From contig JBGUMF010000038.1 in NCBI GenBank assembly GCA_045116675.1, forward strand, positions 1 to 11,028: 11,028 nucleotides of DNA, in the 5' to 3' direction. Positions 1-7,474 of the stretch are shown here, piece after piece (positions within the stretch are counted from its first letter, which is position 1; the number at the start of each line of letters is the position of its first letter). The notes beneath the pieces were generated by a model. The model saw only the letters and a program-made list of their open reading frames with translations. It made no database searches and had not been told where the DNA came from. The position numbers were made by a program, and so were the translations under genes. The DNA is from F23-D06 sp045116675. Lineage in GTDB: Bacteria > Bacteroidota > Bacteroidia > Bacteroidales > WCHB1-69.

Positions 1-1
1 G

Positions 2-172
2 CAGCCCGTGTTGGAAGTGCAAGTTTTCGACCTGTTCGGGCGGATGCTTTTCCAAAAAAGTGTGGGTGAAAAAGAATTTTCCATTGACTTATCGGACTAT
101 AGTGCGGGAACTTACATACTCCGAATGATCACCAGCAATGGAGTTGAAACAAGCAAAATCATTAAGGATTAG
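2..172 (+). CDS. C-terminal end of a T9SS-secreted protein (type A sorting domain), 5' part outside window
   Basis: The reading frame is open from the left edge to a TAG at 170-172 and gives 56 residues. The segment has the pattern of the Bacteroidota type A C-terminal sorting domain: a 'VFDLFGRML' strand, a central 'DLSDYSAGTYIL' block, and a short 'SKIIKD' tail ending in a basic and an acidic residue. In this family the domain directs a protein that has crossed the inner membrane through the outer-membrane type IX secretion system, where it is usually cut off and the cargo is released or anchored to surface lipopolysaccharide. The cargo lies outside the window, so its function cannot be named. 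The gene converges on the minus-strand operon ending at 279. The T-rich stretch at about 208-230 lies downstream, but no clear hairpin precedes it. Confidence 0.85.
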   Translation, partial: QPVLEVQVFDLFGRMLFQKSVGEKEFSIDLSDYSAGTYILRMITSNGVETSKIIKD

Positions 173-278
173 GGCAAGGGGAATTTGTATTTTGAGTGCG
201 TCTTTTCTGATTTTCTTTTTGTGATTTTTTGCGATGATATCAGGAAAGAACCGTACTGTTGAGGTTTTAGAGTGAGTT
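173..278. other. Convergent intergenic spacer, AT-rich
   Basis: This spacer separates the plus-strand T9SS gene from the end of the minus-strand operon. It is AT-rich, with T-runs on the plus strand around 208-230 that could help end transcription of the left gene. A 6-bp inverted repeat (275-280 with 291-296) straddles the stop codon of the minus-strand gene but is not followed by a T-run. I see no RNA gene or repeat family here. Confidence 0.4.
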
Positions 279-740
279 CTAATAGGTTGTAGAACTGTTT
301 GTTAGCTCAATTGTTGTTATTTTGTAATACCGTTTCCGTATAATAACCAGGCGCACAAGCCAGATGACGAAGAAGGCGTCGGAGAGGATTTTGTAGAGCG
401 GCGGCATGGTGACGAACCACGACACGATCCAGAGTACGAGGTCGATGTCGAAAAGGATGTTCCACAGCCGTTCGCGGTCGTGGAACTCGCACACCGTCTC
501 GCCGGCCGGGGGGATGTTCACCTGCTCGGTCGCGGACAGTGACAGATCGATGCTTTTGCCTTTCTTGCCCAGCGGGACGCGTCCGCCGAACTGCACGCGC
601 AGCGCGTAGCTGCCCGGCGGTATTTCGCCTTGCAGTTGGTCGTCTTTCATCATGCCGGCATAATAGCCGTTCAGGAAGACCGCGTGCGGCAGCCTCGGCT
701 CGTACCAGTGTCGTTTATGTTGGATGGTGAGGGTGGGCAT
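279..740 (-). CDS. Small protein with an N-terminal beta-rich region and two C-terminal membrane helices, function unknown
   Basis: This 153-residue protein is not one I can assign to a named family. Residues 1-85 look soluble and beta-rich, with 'FLNGYYAGMM' near 22-31 and 'IPPGSYALRVQFGG' near 40-53. That resembles the turn pattern of PEGA-like or carboxypeptidase-regulatory-like sandwich domains, but this is judged by eye only. Two hydrophobic segments follow at about 93-113 and 117-135, ending in a basic 'IIRKRYY' stretch that suggests the tail is cytoplasmic. There is no signal peptide, so the N-terminal region probably faces the cytoplasm with a helical hairpin in the membrane. It starts 11 nt after the acetyltransferase stop, so it is probably the last gene of that operon. 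The frame is supported by its spacing and by its clear soluble-then-membrane layout. The last 12 or so residues are polar and low in information. Confidence 0.7.
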   Translation of the reverse strand: MPTLTIQHKRHWYEPRLPHAVFLNGYYAGMMKDDQLQGEIPPGSYALRVQFGGRVPLGKKGKSIDLSLSATEQVNIPPAGETVCEFHDRERLWNILFDIDLVLWIVSWFVTMPPLYKILSDAFFVIWLVRLVIIRKRYYKITTIELTNSSTTY

Positions 741-751
741 GATTGTTATTC

Positions 752-1288
752 TTAAATGCTTTGATGTACTGGCAAGATTTTCTGATACGCCAGACGCTCG
801 TCGCCGTTGGCCAGGTGGATGATGCCGCAGTAGGTGAACCCGTGCTTCAGGATGTTGTGCTGCATGATGCGGTTGTCACGGTGCGTGTCGATGCGGATGT
901 TGCACTCCCTCGCGAAGCAGAACTCCATGATATCCTGGAAGATGCCGTGTGCCTCCGGGAAACTTGCGATGCGGTGGATGACGTGGTACGGTTGCGCGTC
1001 GTCAAGCCACTCGCCATCGTAAATCCTGGCGTACGTGGGCTCCGGACTTGGCAGGAACGCGAAGTAGGCCACAATGCTGCCGGCCTCCTCAATCACATGA
1101 CCGCCCGCTTTCTCCATGTCCGCCCTCACAATCTCCAACGAGGGATAGCCGTTGTTCCACTGCTTTTTGTTGCCAGAGGCGACCATTATGGCCCTGGCAG
1201 CGGCGAAAACCTCCAAGAGCCTTGCCGCATCCTGCGGCAAGGAGACCTGTCGGATGGTGCGGGTTTTTAACGTTGTGTTATCCTGCAT
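752..1288 (-). CDS. GNAT-family N-acetyltransferase
   Basis: This 178-residue protein has the length and layout of a single-domain GNAT enzyme, which moves an acetyl group from acetyl-CoA to an amine; the substrate cannot be told from sequence. The N-terminus has the usual strand-helix opening (about 11-36, 'TIRQVSLPQDAARLLEVF'), a central strand 'GSIVAYFAFL' near 70-79, and a C-terminal half with 'IRIDTHRDNRIMQHNILKHG' (131-150) followed by 'FTYCGIIHL'. That 'DTHxDNxxMQ...GF' arrangement is typical of a GNAT group common in gut Firmicutes and Bacteroidota. The classic acetyl-CoA loop (R/Q-x-x-G-x-G/A) is poorly kept: the matching region reads 'SFPEAHGIFQDI' (109-120). The ATG at 1286-1288 is the only Met before residue 35 and keeps the first strand. 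It lies 42 nt after the macroglobulin stop and 11 nt before the next gene, consistent with one transcript. No partner in the window points to a substrate. Confidence 0.85.
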   Translation of the reverse strand: MQDNTTLKTRTIRQVSLPQDAARLLEVFAAARAIMVASGNKKQWNNGYPSLEIVRADMEKAGGHVIEEAGSIVAYFAFLPSPEPTYARIYDGEWLDDAQPYHVIHRIASFPEAHGIFQDIMEFCFARECNIRIDTHRDNRIMQHNILKHGFTYCGIIHLANGDERLAYQKILPVHQSI

Positions 1289-1330
1289 TTTAGAATGTTT
1301 CTATCAGCATCTTTTTGATAATCACTTCCG

Positions 1331-4300
1331 CTACTTCACCGTCACGCGGATGCCCTCGCTGTGCGAGGTGAACTCGGGGGCGTACATGCACTGGATGGTG
1401 GTGAGACCGTTGCTGTAAGTGCCTGTCATGGTGGCCATCAGCGTGTATTCGAACACGTAGGTGCCCTTGGGCAGGTAGTCGATGAAGAAGTTGGTGGAGG
1501 CGTCCTTCGTGGCTTCATAGTACCGCAGACCGTCTTGATAGCGGTGGCCCGACAGCACGTTGGTGGGCTCGAAACAGGCCGCCCGCATGTCCTTCAGATG
1601 CACGTACTCCATGTCGCGGTCGGTGCGGATCTCCACCCGCACGCGCACCTTGTCACCCGCCTTCAGCGGCGACTGCTCTGTGATGGCGGTGAGCACCTCG
1701 CCGCGGTCGCCAACCTCCACTTTGTACAACTGCTTCTGGATGCTGAAATCACCGTCCTGACTGTGGTCCAGCTTGTCGATGTTTTCCAGATATTGCCAGT
1801 AGAGGCCGCCCCAAGCAGGCCCGGAGGTCTCTTTCTCGATCTTCAGCGTGCTCATATCGGCGGTCACGTCGCCACCTTTCCAGCTCTTCTTGATGTAGCC
1901 GGTGCCGGCCTGCGCCTGCTCGGTGCCGTCGCCTTCGGTGTAGCTCCATTGGTTGCCCAACGTCAGCCGCACGCCGTTGGATGCCTCCAACGCATTGTTC
2001 CTGAGCAATAAAGCATAGATGGCTTCCGTGGTCGATTTGGTGGTGGGCCAGCTTTGCGTCTGCTTCTGTTTGAGCAGCCATAGCTGCATCTTCTCGATGG
2101 ATTCCATGTCGAGAGGGGTGATGGCGTTGAAGGCCTCGATGAGCAGTGCCTGCCGCTCGATGGGTGCTTCGTACCAGTAGTAGCCGTAGCCTGCCTTCTT
2201 CCAGAACATGCCCAGTTCTTCAGAATACTGCGCCATCGACTTGATGTTGGCGATGATCTCTTTGGCGGTCTGCGTGTCGCCGTTGCGCTGGCACACGAGC
2301 GCGATCATGCCCTGCATGTAGATGGACTGCTTTTTCCAGTTTTTCTTGATGTTGTTGTAGTTATAATTGTAAGCCTCCAGGTAGGCAGAACTTACTTTCT
2401 GGTCCAGGAAGAAGCTGCGGGCATAGAGGTAGTGGATGTCGCCCCAGGAACTGTTGTCGTTTTTCTTCTGCCAGCGCTGGTAGTAGTCGTTCATCTGCTG
2501 GTCGATATAGCTGATGGCTTTCTTGAGGGTGGCGGATTTCATGTCCGTCTTGACGTCGAGCGCCTGCAGGTGTCCCATGCCGGCCACGATGTGCTCGGTG
2601 ATGTAGCTACTGCTCTGTCCGCCGGCAAACCAAGGCCATCCGCCGTCGCCATTCTGGTTGTCTTCCAGCTTCTTGCAAGCGTTTTTACCCTCTTTTGCCA
2701 TGCGATGCAGGTCGAAGAGCAGGGCCACGTTCTGTTTGCGCGAGGATTCCTTTTGGGCATCGAGCACCCAAGGGGTCTCCTCCAGCAGTACGCTCTTGAG
2801 TTCCTGGTTCTTTTCCAGCTGCGAACAGAAAGCGTCCGGGGTGGAGTTGAGCCATTCGTCGAAGACCTCCTTGACGCGCGGGTGGCTGTTCACGATGTTG
2901 GTGGCCAGCGTGTTGGCGTAGTAACGGCTGAAAATCTGCTCGTTGCACTCGTAGGGATATTCCATCAGGTAAGGCATGGCCTGGATGGCGTACCATATCG
3001 GGTTGGGGGTGAACTCCAGCGTCAGCGATTGCGTGGAGAGCGTGGGGCTGGCGGTGGCGGCGAAGCTGTTCTTCAGCCGGTCGAAGGTGAACGTCTTGGT
3101 GCCCTTGCCGGAGATGTGCAGCGGCAGGCTCTCCGTGATCAGGATGCGGTTGGTGAGGATGGGCAGCGTGCGCTCCTCGCCGTCGGTGAAGGTGGGAGTT
3201 TCCAGATTGCGGGCCTCGATACGGCAGGTGACGGCTCCGAGGTTCTGCGGCACCCGCACGCGGAAGCGCACCTCCTGGCTGGTCCCGGGTTTTACCTCGA
3301 AGGGCTGTGCGTTAGCACCTTCAACGATCTGGAGGTCAGCGTTGTTGAAGGGGTTGCGGAACGAGAGCGTGACGTTGCCGCATTGGGTGACGCTGTCCAG
3401 GTTGACCACCTTGGCCGACAGCACCAATAGGTCGCCCTCACGCAGGAAACGCGGCACATTGGGCACCACCATCAGCTTCTTGTAAGTCTGGACGTATTTC
3501 TCGAAACTGCCCGTCATAAGGTTCGTGTTGTGGGCGAAGCCCAGCAGCTTCCAACGGGTCAGCGATTCGGGCATGGTGAAGGAAATGAGCACGTTACCAT
3601 CTTTGTCGGTGTGCAGGTTCGGGTAGAAGAAGGCCGTCTCGGCGAAGTTGGTGCGGATGCCGCCCTGTTCCTGCGGTGCTTCCGAGGTGGTCGTTTTTTC
3701 GCTCATGCTTTCGCCTGTTTCCAGATCTACACCATCCCACGAAAAAGTGGCAGCCAAAGGAGCTTCCGCTTCTTCCATATCCATACCGACAGCATCTTCT
3801 ACAATATTCAGGACGACTTCTCCTTCGTATCTGTTTTTGAGTACCGCTCCACCGCTGGCTCTGGCGGAATACCTTGGGTGGAACCAGTCACTGAGGAATT
3901 CAAGCTGGGAATATTCGCGGCTTTGCGGGAATAATGTGGACTTTTTACCCAAAGAAATACTTTGATGGTCCATGAATTGTGCCGTGTTTCTTTCCAACGA
4001 ATACTCGAATGAGTTGTAATTCTTCCATTGTACAATATACTTTTTGAAATCGTTGGGTGTTGCAAAAGCATCCAAGGAGGCATCGTACATGGAACAGAGC
4101 ATTTCGGCGGCCACCTTGTCGCCATTCTTGTCTTTCAGGCGGATTTGGTATTGCTCGTTGCTGCCCGGCATCGTCTTGTCGCGGAAGGTAATGAATTCGA
4201 AGTCGATATCCTTATGCGAGTAGGGCACATAAATGGTGAGGTTTTCGTCATATTGCCTGTTGTTCTGTGCCGTGAAGGCGTGGAAGACAACATCGCCAAG

Positions 4301-7273
4301 GTCTTTTTCTGTGAGGTTGTAGGTGAACGAAGCCTTACCTTGGTTGAGTTTTATCCACTTGGATTCCATCACGCGTTTGTTGGAGATGATTTCGAAAAAC
4401 ACGTGGGCGTTAGTCAGATAGCTCTCCACCGTGACATGGATGGTGTGGTCCATCTCGTTGATGTCATTTTTGTCTTGATGAATCCAAAGAGGCTCGTAGT
4501 TGACGGATTTTTTGCTATTATTTTGATAAACAGTGATATAAGATTCCTCCCGTATTTCATTATTGTCGCGGTCGTGGACGATGAACGTGATTTTATAGGT
4601 GCCTTCATTGAGGTTTGCTAAATTGGGGATGGCGAAGTTGTTTTTGCCATCGGCCTCGAAATCACCGCTGTTGACAGTCCCCATAACCTTCCAGTTTTCC
4701 GGATGCTGTTCCCCATGTAAATCCAGATAGGGCAGGGCGTTGGCCATGGCGGCGGAGTCGGAGAGGTAGTAGTCGTGCTCCGGGCAGCTGTATCGGTATT
4801 CGGATGGGGCTTGCAGTGCCTCGATGGTGTAGTGGAGCGTGCTTTTCTGCGGCTCGCCAGCCAGGTTGGTGGCCTTCACGCTGAAGCTGTTCTTGTCAGT
4901 GGTGGCTATCTGGCGCGGAAGGTCTGCGTTGATGAAAAGTCCCTTCTTGCTGATGCGCACGCTGCTGCTGGCGGAATGGTTCTCGCCGGTGATGTCGGAG
5001 ACGTCAACGGAGATTTTGAAGTTGTAGAGGGGGTCGTGCCGCTGGTTTTCCAGGTCGGGCAGGGCCGTGAAGCGGATGCGGAAGGTGCCGTCGGCATCCG
5101 TTGTCACCTCGCCGGAGGCTATCTGCTGGGTGGGACTGCTGGGCAACCACCACCAGCATCGCCACCAGGGGAAGGTGGCCTCGCGCACCACGCGGTACTT
5201 GACCGTGGCTCCCTCCAGCGCGTAGCCGGCGTAGGCTTTCACGCTGCCGACGACTTCCACCTCTTGGTCGATCTTGAACTGCTCCTTGGGCTGCTCCATC
5301 GTGACCTCAAAGGTGGGGCGCTTGTATTCTTCCACGCTGATGTATTTGACACCATGCTTACAATCAATCAGATAGTTGCCGGTGAGTCCGGAGGTGGGCA
5401 GCACGAAACTGCCGGAGAAGGAACCATATTCATTGGTGGTCACGGTGACACGCTCCAGCACTTGATGGTTGGCATCCTTGAAGGTGACTTCTTCTTGCAC
5501 ATCTGCCATTACACGGTTCTCCATTTTGGAGGTGAAATTCCCGACATCGTGCGCCTCCATGACAATGCCCTTGTAATAGACGGTTTGCCCGGGCCGGTAG
5601 ATGCTTCGGTCGGTGAAAATGTAGGTGGTCCGTTTGGTGGAACCCAAGTCGTTGATATAATGGCTGTGTCGGCTGTGGACAAGCGTGATTGTCTCCCCGT
5701 TTTTGGAAACGACTGCGTTCAAATAGCCGATTTGTTTTTCCGTGAGGGTATAACGGCATCGTCCATCTTTGTCGGTGCTCAGCTTCTGCTGGCTGATAAG
5801 ATGCCGTTGCCAGTAGTCTTCATAAAATTTAACCAACACGTTGGCTCCGCTGATGGGTTCCCCAGTCATTCGGTCGAAGACGAAAAAGTCGTATTGGTTG
5901 GCATTGTACCGGTAGGTGGCGGCGAGGTCGGTGACTTGGACGAAGGTGTAGGTGTATTCCTTGCGGTTGCTGCTGTCGAAGGGCCCGTTGGAGGCCAGCA
6001 GCACGTAGGAACCTTTGCTGAGGGCCGGCAACAGGAAGTTGCCCTGCTTTTCGCGGTAGTCCCCCTCGTCGGGCGCGGTGATGGTGGTCTCGAACACATG
6101 TTTCCGGGCGATCAGAAGCTGGAACGGGTGCTCGACGGACATTGTCCTTTGATACTCATCCGATGTCATCGGGATTGCGCGCAGGTAGAGTTTGTTGCTG
6201 TTTTTGTAGGTGAAGTTGATGAGGTTGGGACGGTTGGCCGGCAGCATACTCATCATCGAGAAGGCCACAGAGCTCGCCTGAATATGATCAAGGGCAATCT
6301 GGGCGTTGTTCCCCTCGATGGATTTCGGGGCCACCGTCAGCACCTTTTGATACCATTCCACAGCCGTGATGAGGTCGGTGCGGTACTCCGGATGCTGGTC
6401 CTTGTCGTAAGATTCCGCTCTATTTTGATAATACTCGCCCAGTTTGTAGGTAATCATTTCATATCCTTTCTGGTTGCGGTAGCGCTGCTCCAGTTTCAGG
6501 AGCTCTTTCAACAGGGTTTCCTGCTCATTCTCCACATTGGATATGTCCGACAGATATTCATAGCGGCGCAGGGTGACATCCAGCAGGGCGTACGGTTCCG
6601 TGTCGCGCAGGTGCAGCCGCGTGAGCTTCTGCATGATTTTCAGGGAAAGATAGGAGAAGGAGTATTCGTCTGGCGAGTTGATCAGCATGTTGGTGAACAC
6701 ATCGTTCTCGGACCAGTATTTCCCGTTGTTTACATCGAACGGCGTGACGGGGATGGGCATCTCCTTGATGCGGTTGGAGAGGAAATCCAGTGCGCGGTTC
6801 GCCAGCAGGTCGTACAGGGTGGGGCGGTACGGCTCTGTGGGCGGCATGTCCAGTATCGCCGCATAGTCTTTCAGGGGAACCTTGATCAGCAGGTCTGCAT
6901 CGCGGAGCGACTGCTGGTAGTGGAACACAATCTGTTTCACCAAGGTCTGGATGTCCCACACGTTGATGTCGGTGGGCAGCGGGCCCTCCACCGGGGTGCG
7001 GTCCAGAATACGGTATTGGTTGTTCCGGTAGTACCGGGTGAGCAGCCCGCTCATGCAGCTGTGCCATACGGCGCGGCTGGCGGGATGGTTCTCCTGCTGT
7101 TGGATTTGTTGCCCGATTGCCCGATATACTTGCTCGTAGCCGTTGTCATCGCGCTGGAGCATCAGCTCATAGTCACTCAGTGCTTTTTTGATTTCAGCGG
7201 GCGTCTGTTGTGCAAAACTGTTGTTCATGATGCAGAAAAATAAAAGGGGGAGAAAAAAGTGTGTCTTTTTCAT
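1331..7273 (-). CDS. Alpha-2-macroglobulin family protein with intact thioester motif
   Basis: This 1980-residue secreted protein belongs to the bacterial alpha-2-macroglobulins, which trap attacking proteases: cleavage in a bait region exposes an internal thioester that binds the protease. Residues 1-21 form a signal peptide (basic start, hydrophobic core, cut after 'SFA'). There is no lipobox, so it should be soluble in the periplasm or exported, unlike the lipoprotein form of E. coli. In order: a helical N-terminal region (about 22-330); macroglobulin domains, with the MG2 signature 'TDRSIYRPGQTVYYKG' near 551-566; a Trp-rich patch 'FPWWRCWWWL' near 700; an acidic, flexible stretch (about 1160-1205) that is a candidate bait region; the A2M domain from about 1210 ('YPNLHTDKDG', 'MPESLTRWKLLGFA'); the thioester CNEQ (Cys1443, Gln1446; 2936-2947); the thioester-domain 'GDGGWPWFAGGQSSSY' near 1540; and a C-terminal MG domain (about 1810-1980, 'YAPEFTSHSEG'). 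Length is usual for the Bacteroidota group. It leads an operon with a GNAT enzyme and a small membrane protein. No penicillin-binding protein 1C gene, the common proteobacterial partner, is nearby. Confidence 0.95.
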   Translation of the reverse strand: MKKTHFFLPLLFFCIMNNSFAQQTPAEIKKALSDYELMLQRDDNGYEQVYRAIGQQIQQQENHPASRAVWHSCMSGLLTRYYRNNQYRILDRTPVEGPLPTDINVWDIQTLVKQIVFHYQQSLRDADLLIKVPLKDYAAILDMPPTEPYRPTLYDLLANRALDFLSNRIKEMPIPVTPFDVNNGKYWSENDVFTNMLINSPDEYSFSYLSLKIMQKLTRLHLRDTEPYALLDVTLRRYEYLSDISNVENEQETLLKELLKLEQRYRNQKGYEMITYKLGEYYQNRAESYDKDQHPEYRTDLITAVEWYQKVLTVAPKSIEGNNAQIALDHIQASSVAFSMMSMLPANRPNLINFTYKNSNKLYLRAIPMTSDEYQRTMSVEHPFQLLIARKHVFETTITAPDEGDYREKQGNFLLPALSKGSYVLLASNGPFDSSNRKEYTYTFVQVTDLAATYRYNANQYDFFVFDRMTGEPISGANVLVKFYEDYWQRHLISQQKLSTDKDGRCRYTLTEKQIGYLNAVVSKNGETITLVHSRHSHYINDLGSTKRTTYIFTDRSIYRPGQTVYYKGIVMEAHDVGNFTSKMENRVMADVQEEVTFKDANHQVLERVTVTTNEYGSFSGSFVLPTSGLTGNYLIDCKHGVKYISVEEYKRPTFEVTMEQPKEQFKIDQEVEVVGSVKAYAGYALEGATVKYRVVREATFPWWRCWWWLPSSPTQQIASGEVTTDADGTFRIRFTALPDLENQRHDPLYNFKISVDVSDITGENHSASSSVRISKKGLFINADLPRQIATTDKNSFSVKATNLAGEPQKSTLHYTIEALQAPSEYRYSCPEHDYYLSDSAAMANALPYLDLHGEQHPENWKVMGTVNSGDFEADGKNNFAIPNLANLNEGTYKITFIVHDRDNNEIREESYITVYQNNSKKSVNYEPLWIHQDKNDINEMDHTIHVTVESYLTNAHVFFEIISNKRVMESKWIKLNQGKASFTYNLTEKDLGDVVFHAFTAQNNRQYDENLTIYVPYSHKDIDFEFITFRDKTMPGSNEQYQIRLKDKNGDKVAAEMLCSMYDASLDAFATPNDFKKYIVQWKNYNSFEYSLERNTAQFMDHQSISLGKKSTLFPQSREYSQLEFLSDWFHPRYSARASGGAVLKNRYEGEVVLNIVEDAVGMDMEEAEAPLAATFSWDGVDLETGESMSEKTTTSEAPQEQGGIRTNFAETAFFYPNLHTDKDGNVLISFTMPESLTRWKLLGFAHNTNLMTGSFEKYVQTYKKLMVVPNVPRFLREGDLLVLSAKVVNLDSVTQCGNVTLSFRNPFNNADLQIVEGANAQPFEVKPGTSQEVRFRVRVPQNLGAVTCRIEARNLETPTFTDGEERTLPILTNRILITESLPLHISGKGTKTFTFDRLKNSFAATASPTLSTQSLTLEFTPNPIWYAIQAMPYLMEYPYECNEQIFSRYYANTLATNIVNSHPRVKEVFDEWLNSTPDAFCSQLEKNQELKSVLLEETPWVLDAQKESSRKQNVALLFDLHRMAKEGKNACKKLEDNQNGDGGWPWFAGGQSSSYITEHIVAGMGHLQALDVKTDMKSATLKKAISYIDQQMNDYYQRWQKKNDNSSWGDIHYLYARSFFLDQKVSSAYLEAYNYNYNNIKKNWKKQSIYMQGMIALVCQRNGDTQTAKEIIANIKSMAQYSEELGMFWKKAGYGYYWYEAPIERQALLIEAFNAITPLDMESIEKMQLWLLKQKQTQSWPTTKSTTEAIYALLLRNNALEASNGVRLTLGNQWSYTEGDGTEQAQAGTGYIKKSWKGGDVTADMSTLKIEKETSGPAWGGLYWQYLENIDKLDHSQDGDFSIQKQLYKVEVGDRGEVLTAITEQSPLKAGDKVRVRVEIRTDRDMEYVHLKDMRAACFEPTNVLSGHRYQDGLRYYEATKDASTNFFIDYLPKGTYVFEYTLMATMTGTYSNGLTTIQCMYAPEFTSHSEGIRVTVK
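2936..2947 (-). other. Thioester motif CNEQ codons of the macroglobulin
   Basis: On the minus strand these four codons read TGC AAC GAG CAG, giving Cys1443-Asn-Glu-Gln1446 within 'YPYECNEQIFSRYY'. In thioester-containing macroglobulins and complement proteins the Cys and Gln side chains of C-x-E-Q form the reactive bond. Both residues are present, so this copy should be able to form the thioester, unlike family members that have lost the Cys. Confidence 0.9.
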
Positions 7274-7381
7274 GTTATAGTTTTTTGGGGCTTTTCATAA
7301 ACGGGGTACCGATTTTGAATATTGTTCGGGGTTTAATTTTTATACAATAAAGATGGATGGTGCTGAAAAGCATTCCAGCCG

Positions 7382-7389
7382 CAAAGATA
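7382..7389 (-). promoter_or_regulatory. Bacteroidota -7 promoter box upstream of the macroglobulin operon
   Basis: The minus strand reads TATCTTTG followed by C, a full match to the Bacteroidota -7 consensus TAnnTTTG(C). I see no -33 TTTG at the expected distance; the nearest (complement of 7401-7404) is only 11 nt away. Transcription would start near 7375, giving a leader of about 100 nt before the ATG at 7273. The same GTATCTTTGC 10-mer lies upstream of murD. Confidence 0.55.
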
Positions 7390-7474
7390 CGAAATAATGG
7401 CAAAAACTTCTCAGTTTCTTAACTTCTCAACTCTAATCCCCTAAGTTCATTGTCATGGTTCATAGTCCAAAGTC
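7390..7474. repeat. Degenerate short-word repeats in the spacer after the TPR gene
   Basis: Read on the minus strand, the spacer holds two direct copies of GAGAAGTT separated by 8 nt (complement of about 7405-7429). Next to it is a run of near-repeats around TGGACTATGAACC and CAATGAACTT (about 7443-7474). There is no dyad and no T-run, so it is not a clear intrinsic terminator. Such word-like, low-complexity spacers occur in several Bacteroidota genomes; their origin is unclear. Confidence 0.45.

Noticed and set aside
275..296. 6-bp inverted repeat at the end of the small membrane-protein gene, as a terminator
   Set aside because: The stem is short, the loop is 10 nt, and no T-run follows on either strand.
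743..1270. 175-residue plus-strand open frame
   Set aside because: Antisense shadow of the acetyltransferase, which has clear GNAT features.
2432..3430. 332-residue plus-strand open frame
   Set aside because: Antisense shadow of the macroglobulin thioester region with biased composition.
4775..7243. 822-residue plus-strand open frame opposite the macroglobulin gene
   Set aside because: It is the exact codon-register antisense of a well-supported gene and arises from avoidance of TTA, CTA and TCA. The translated product is low-complexity Val/Gly/His-rich with no family pattern.
7320..7349. 6-bp inverted repeat (TATTGT/ACAATA) in the macroglobulin leader, as a regulatory hairpin
   Set aside because: An AT-rich stem with an 18-nt loop is expected by chance in such sequence.
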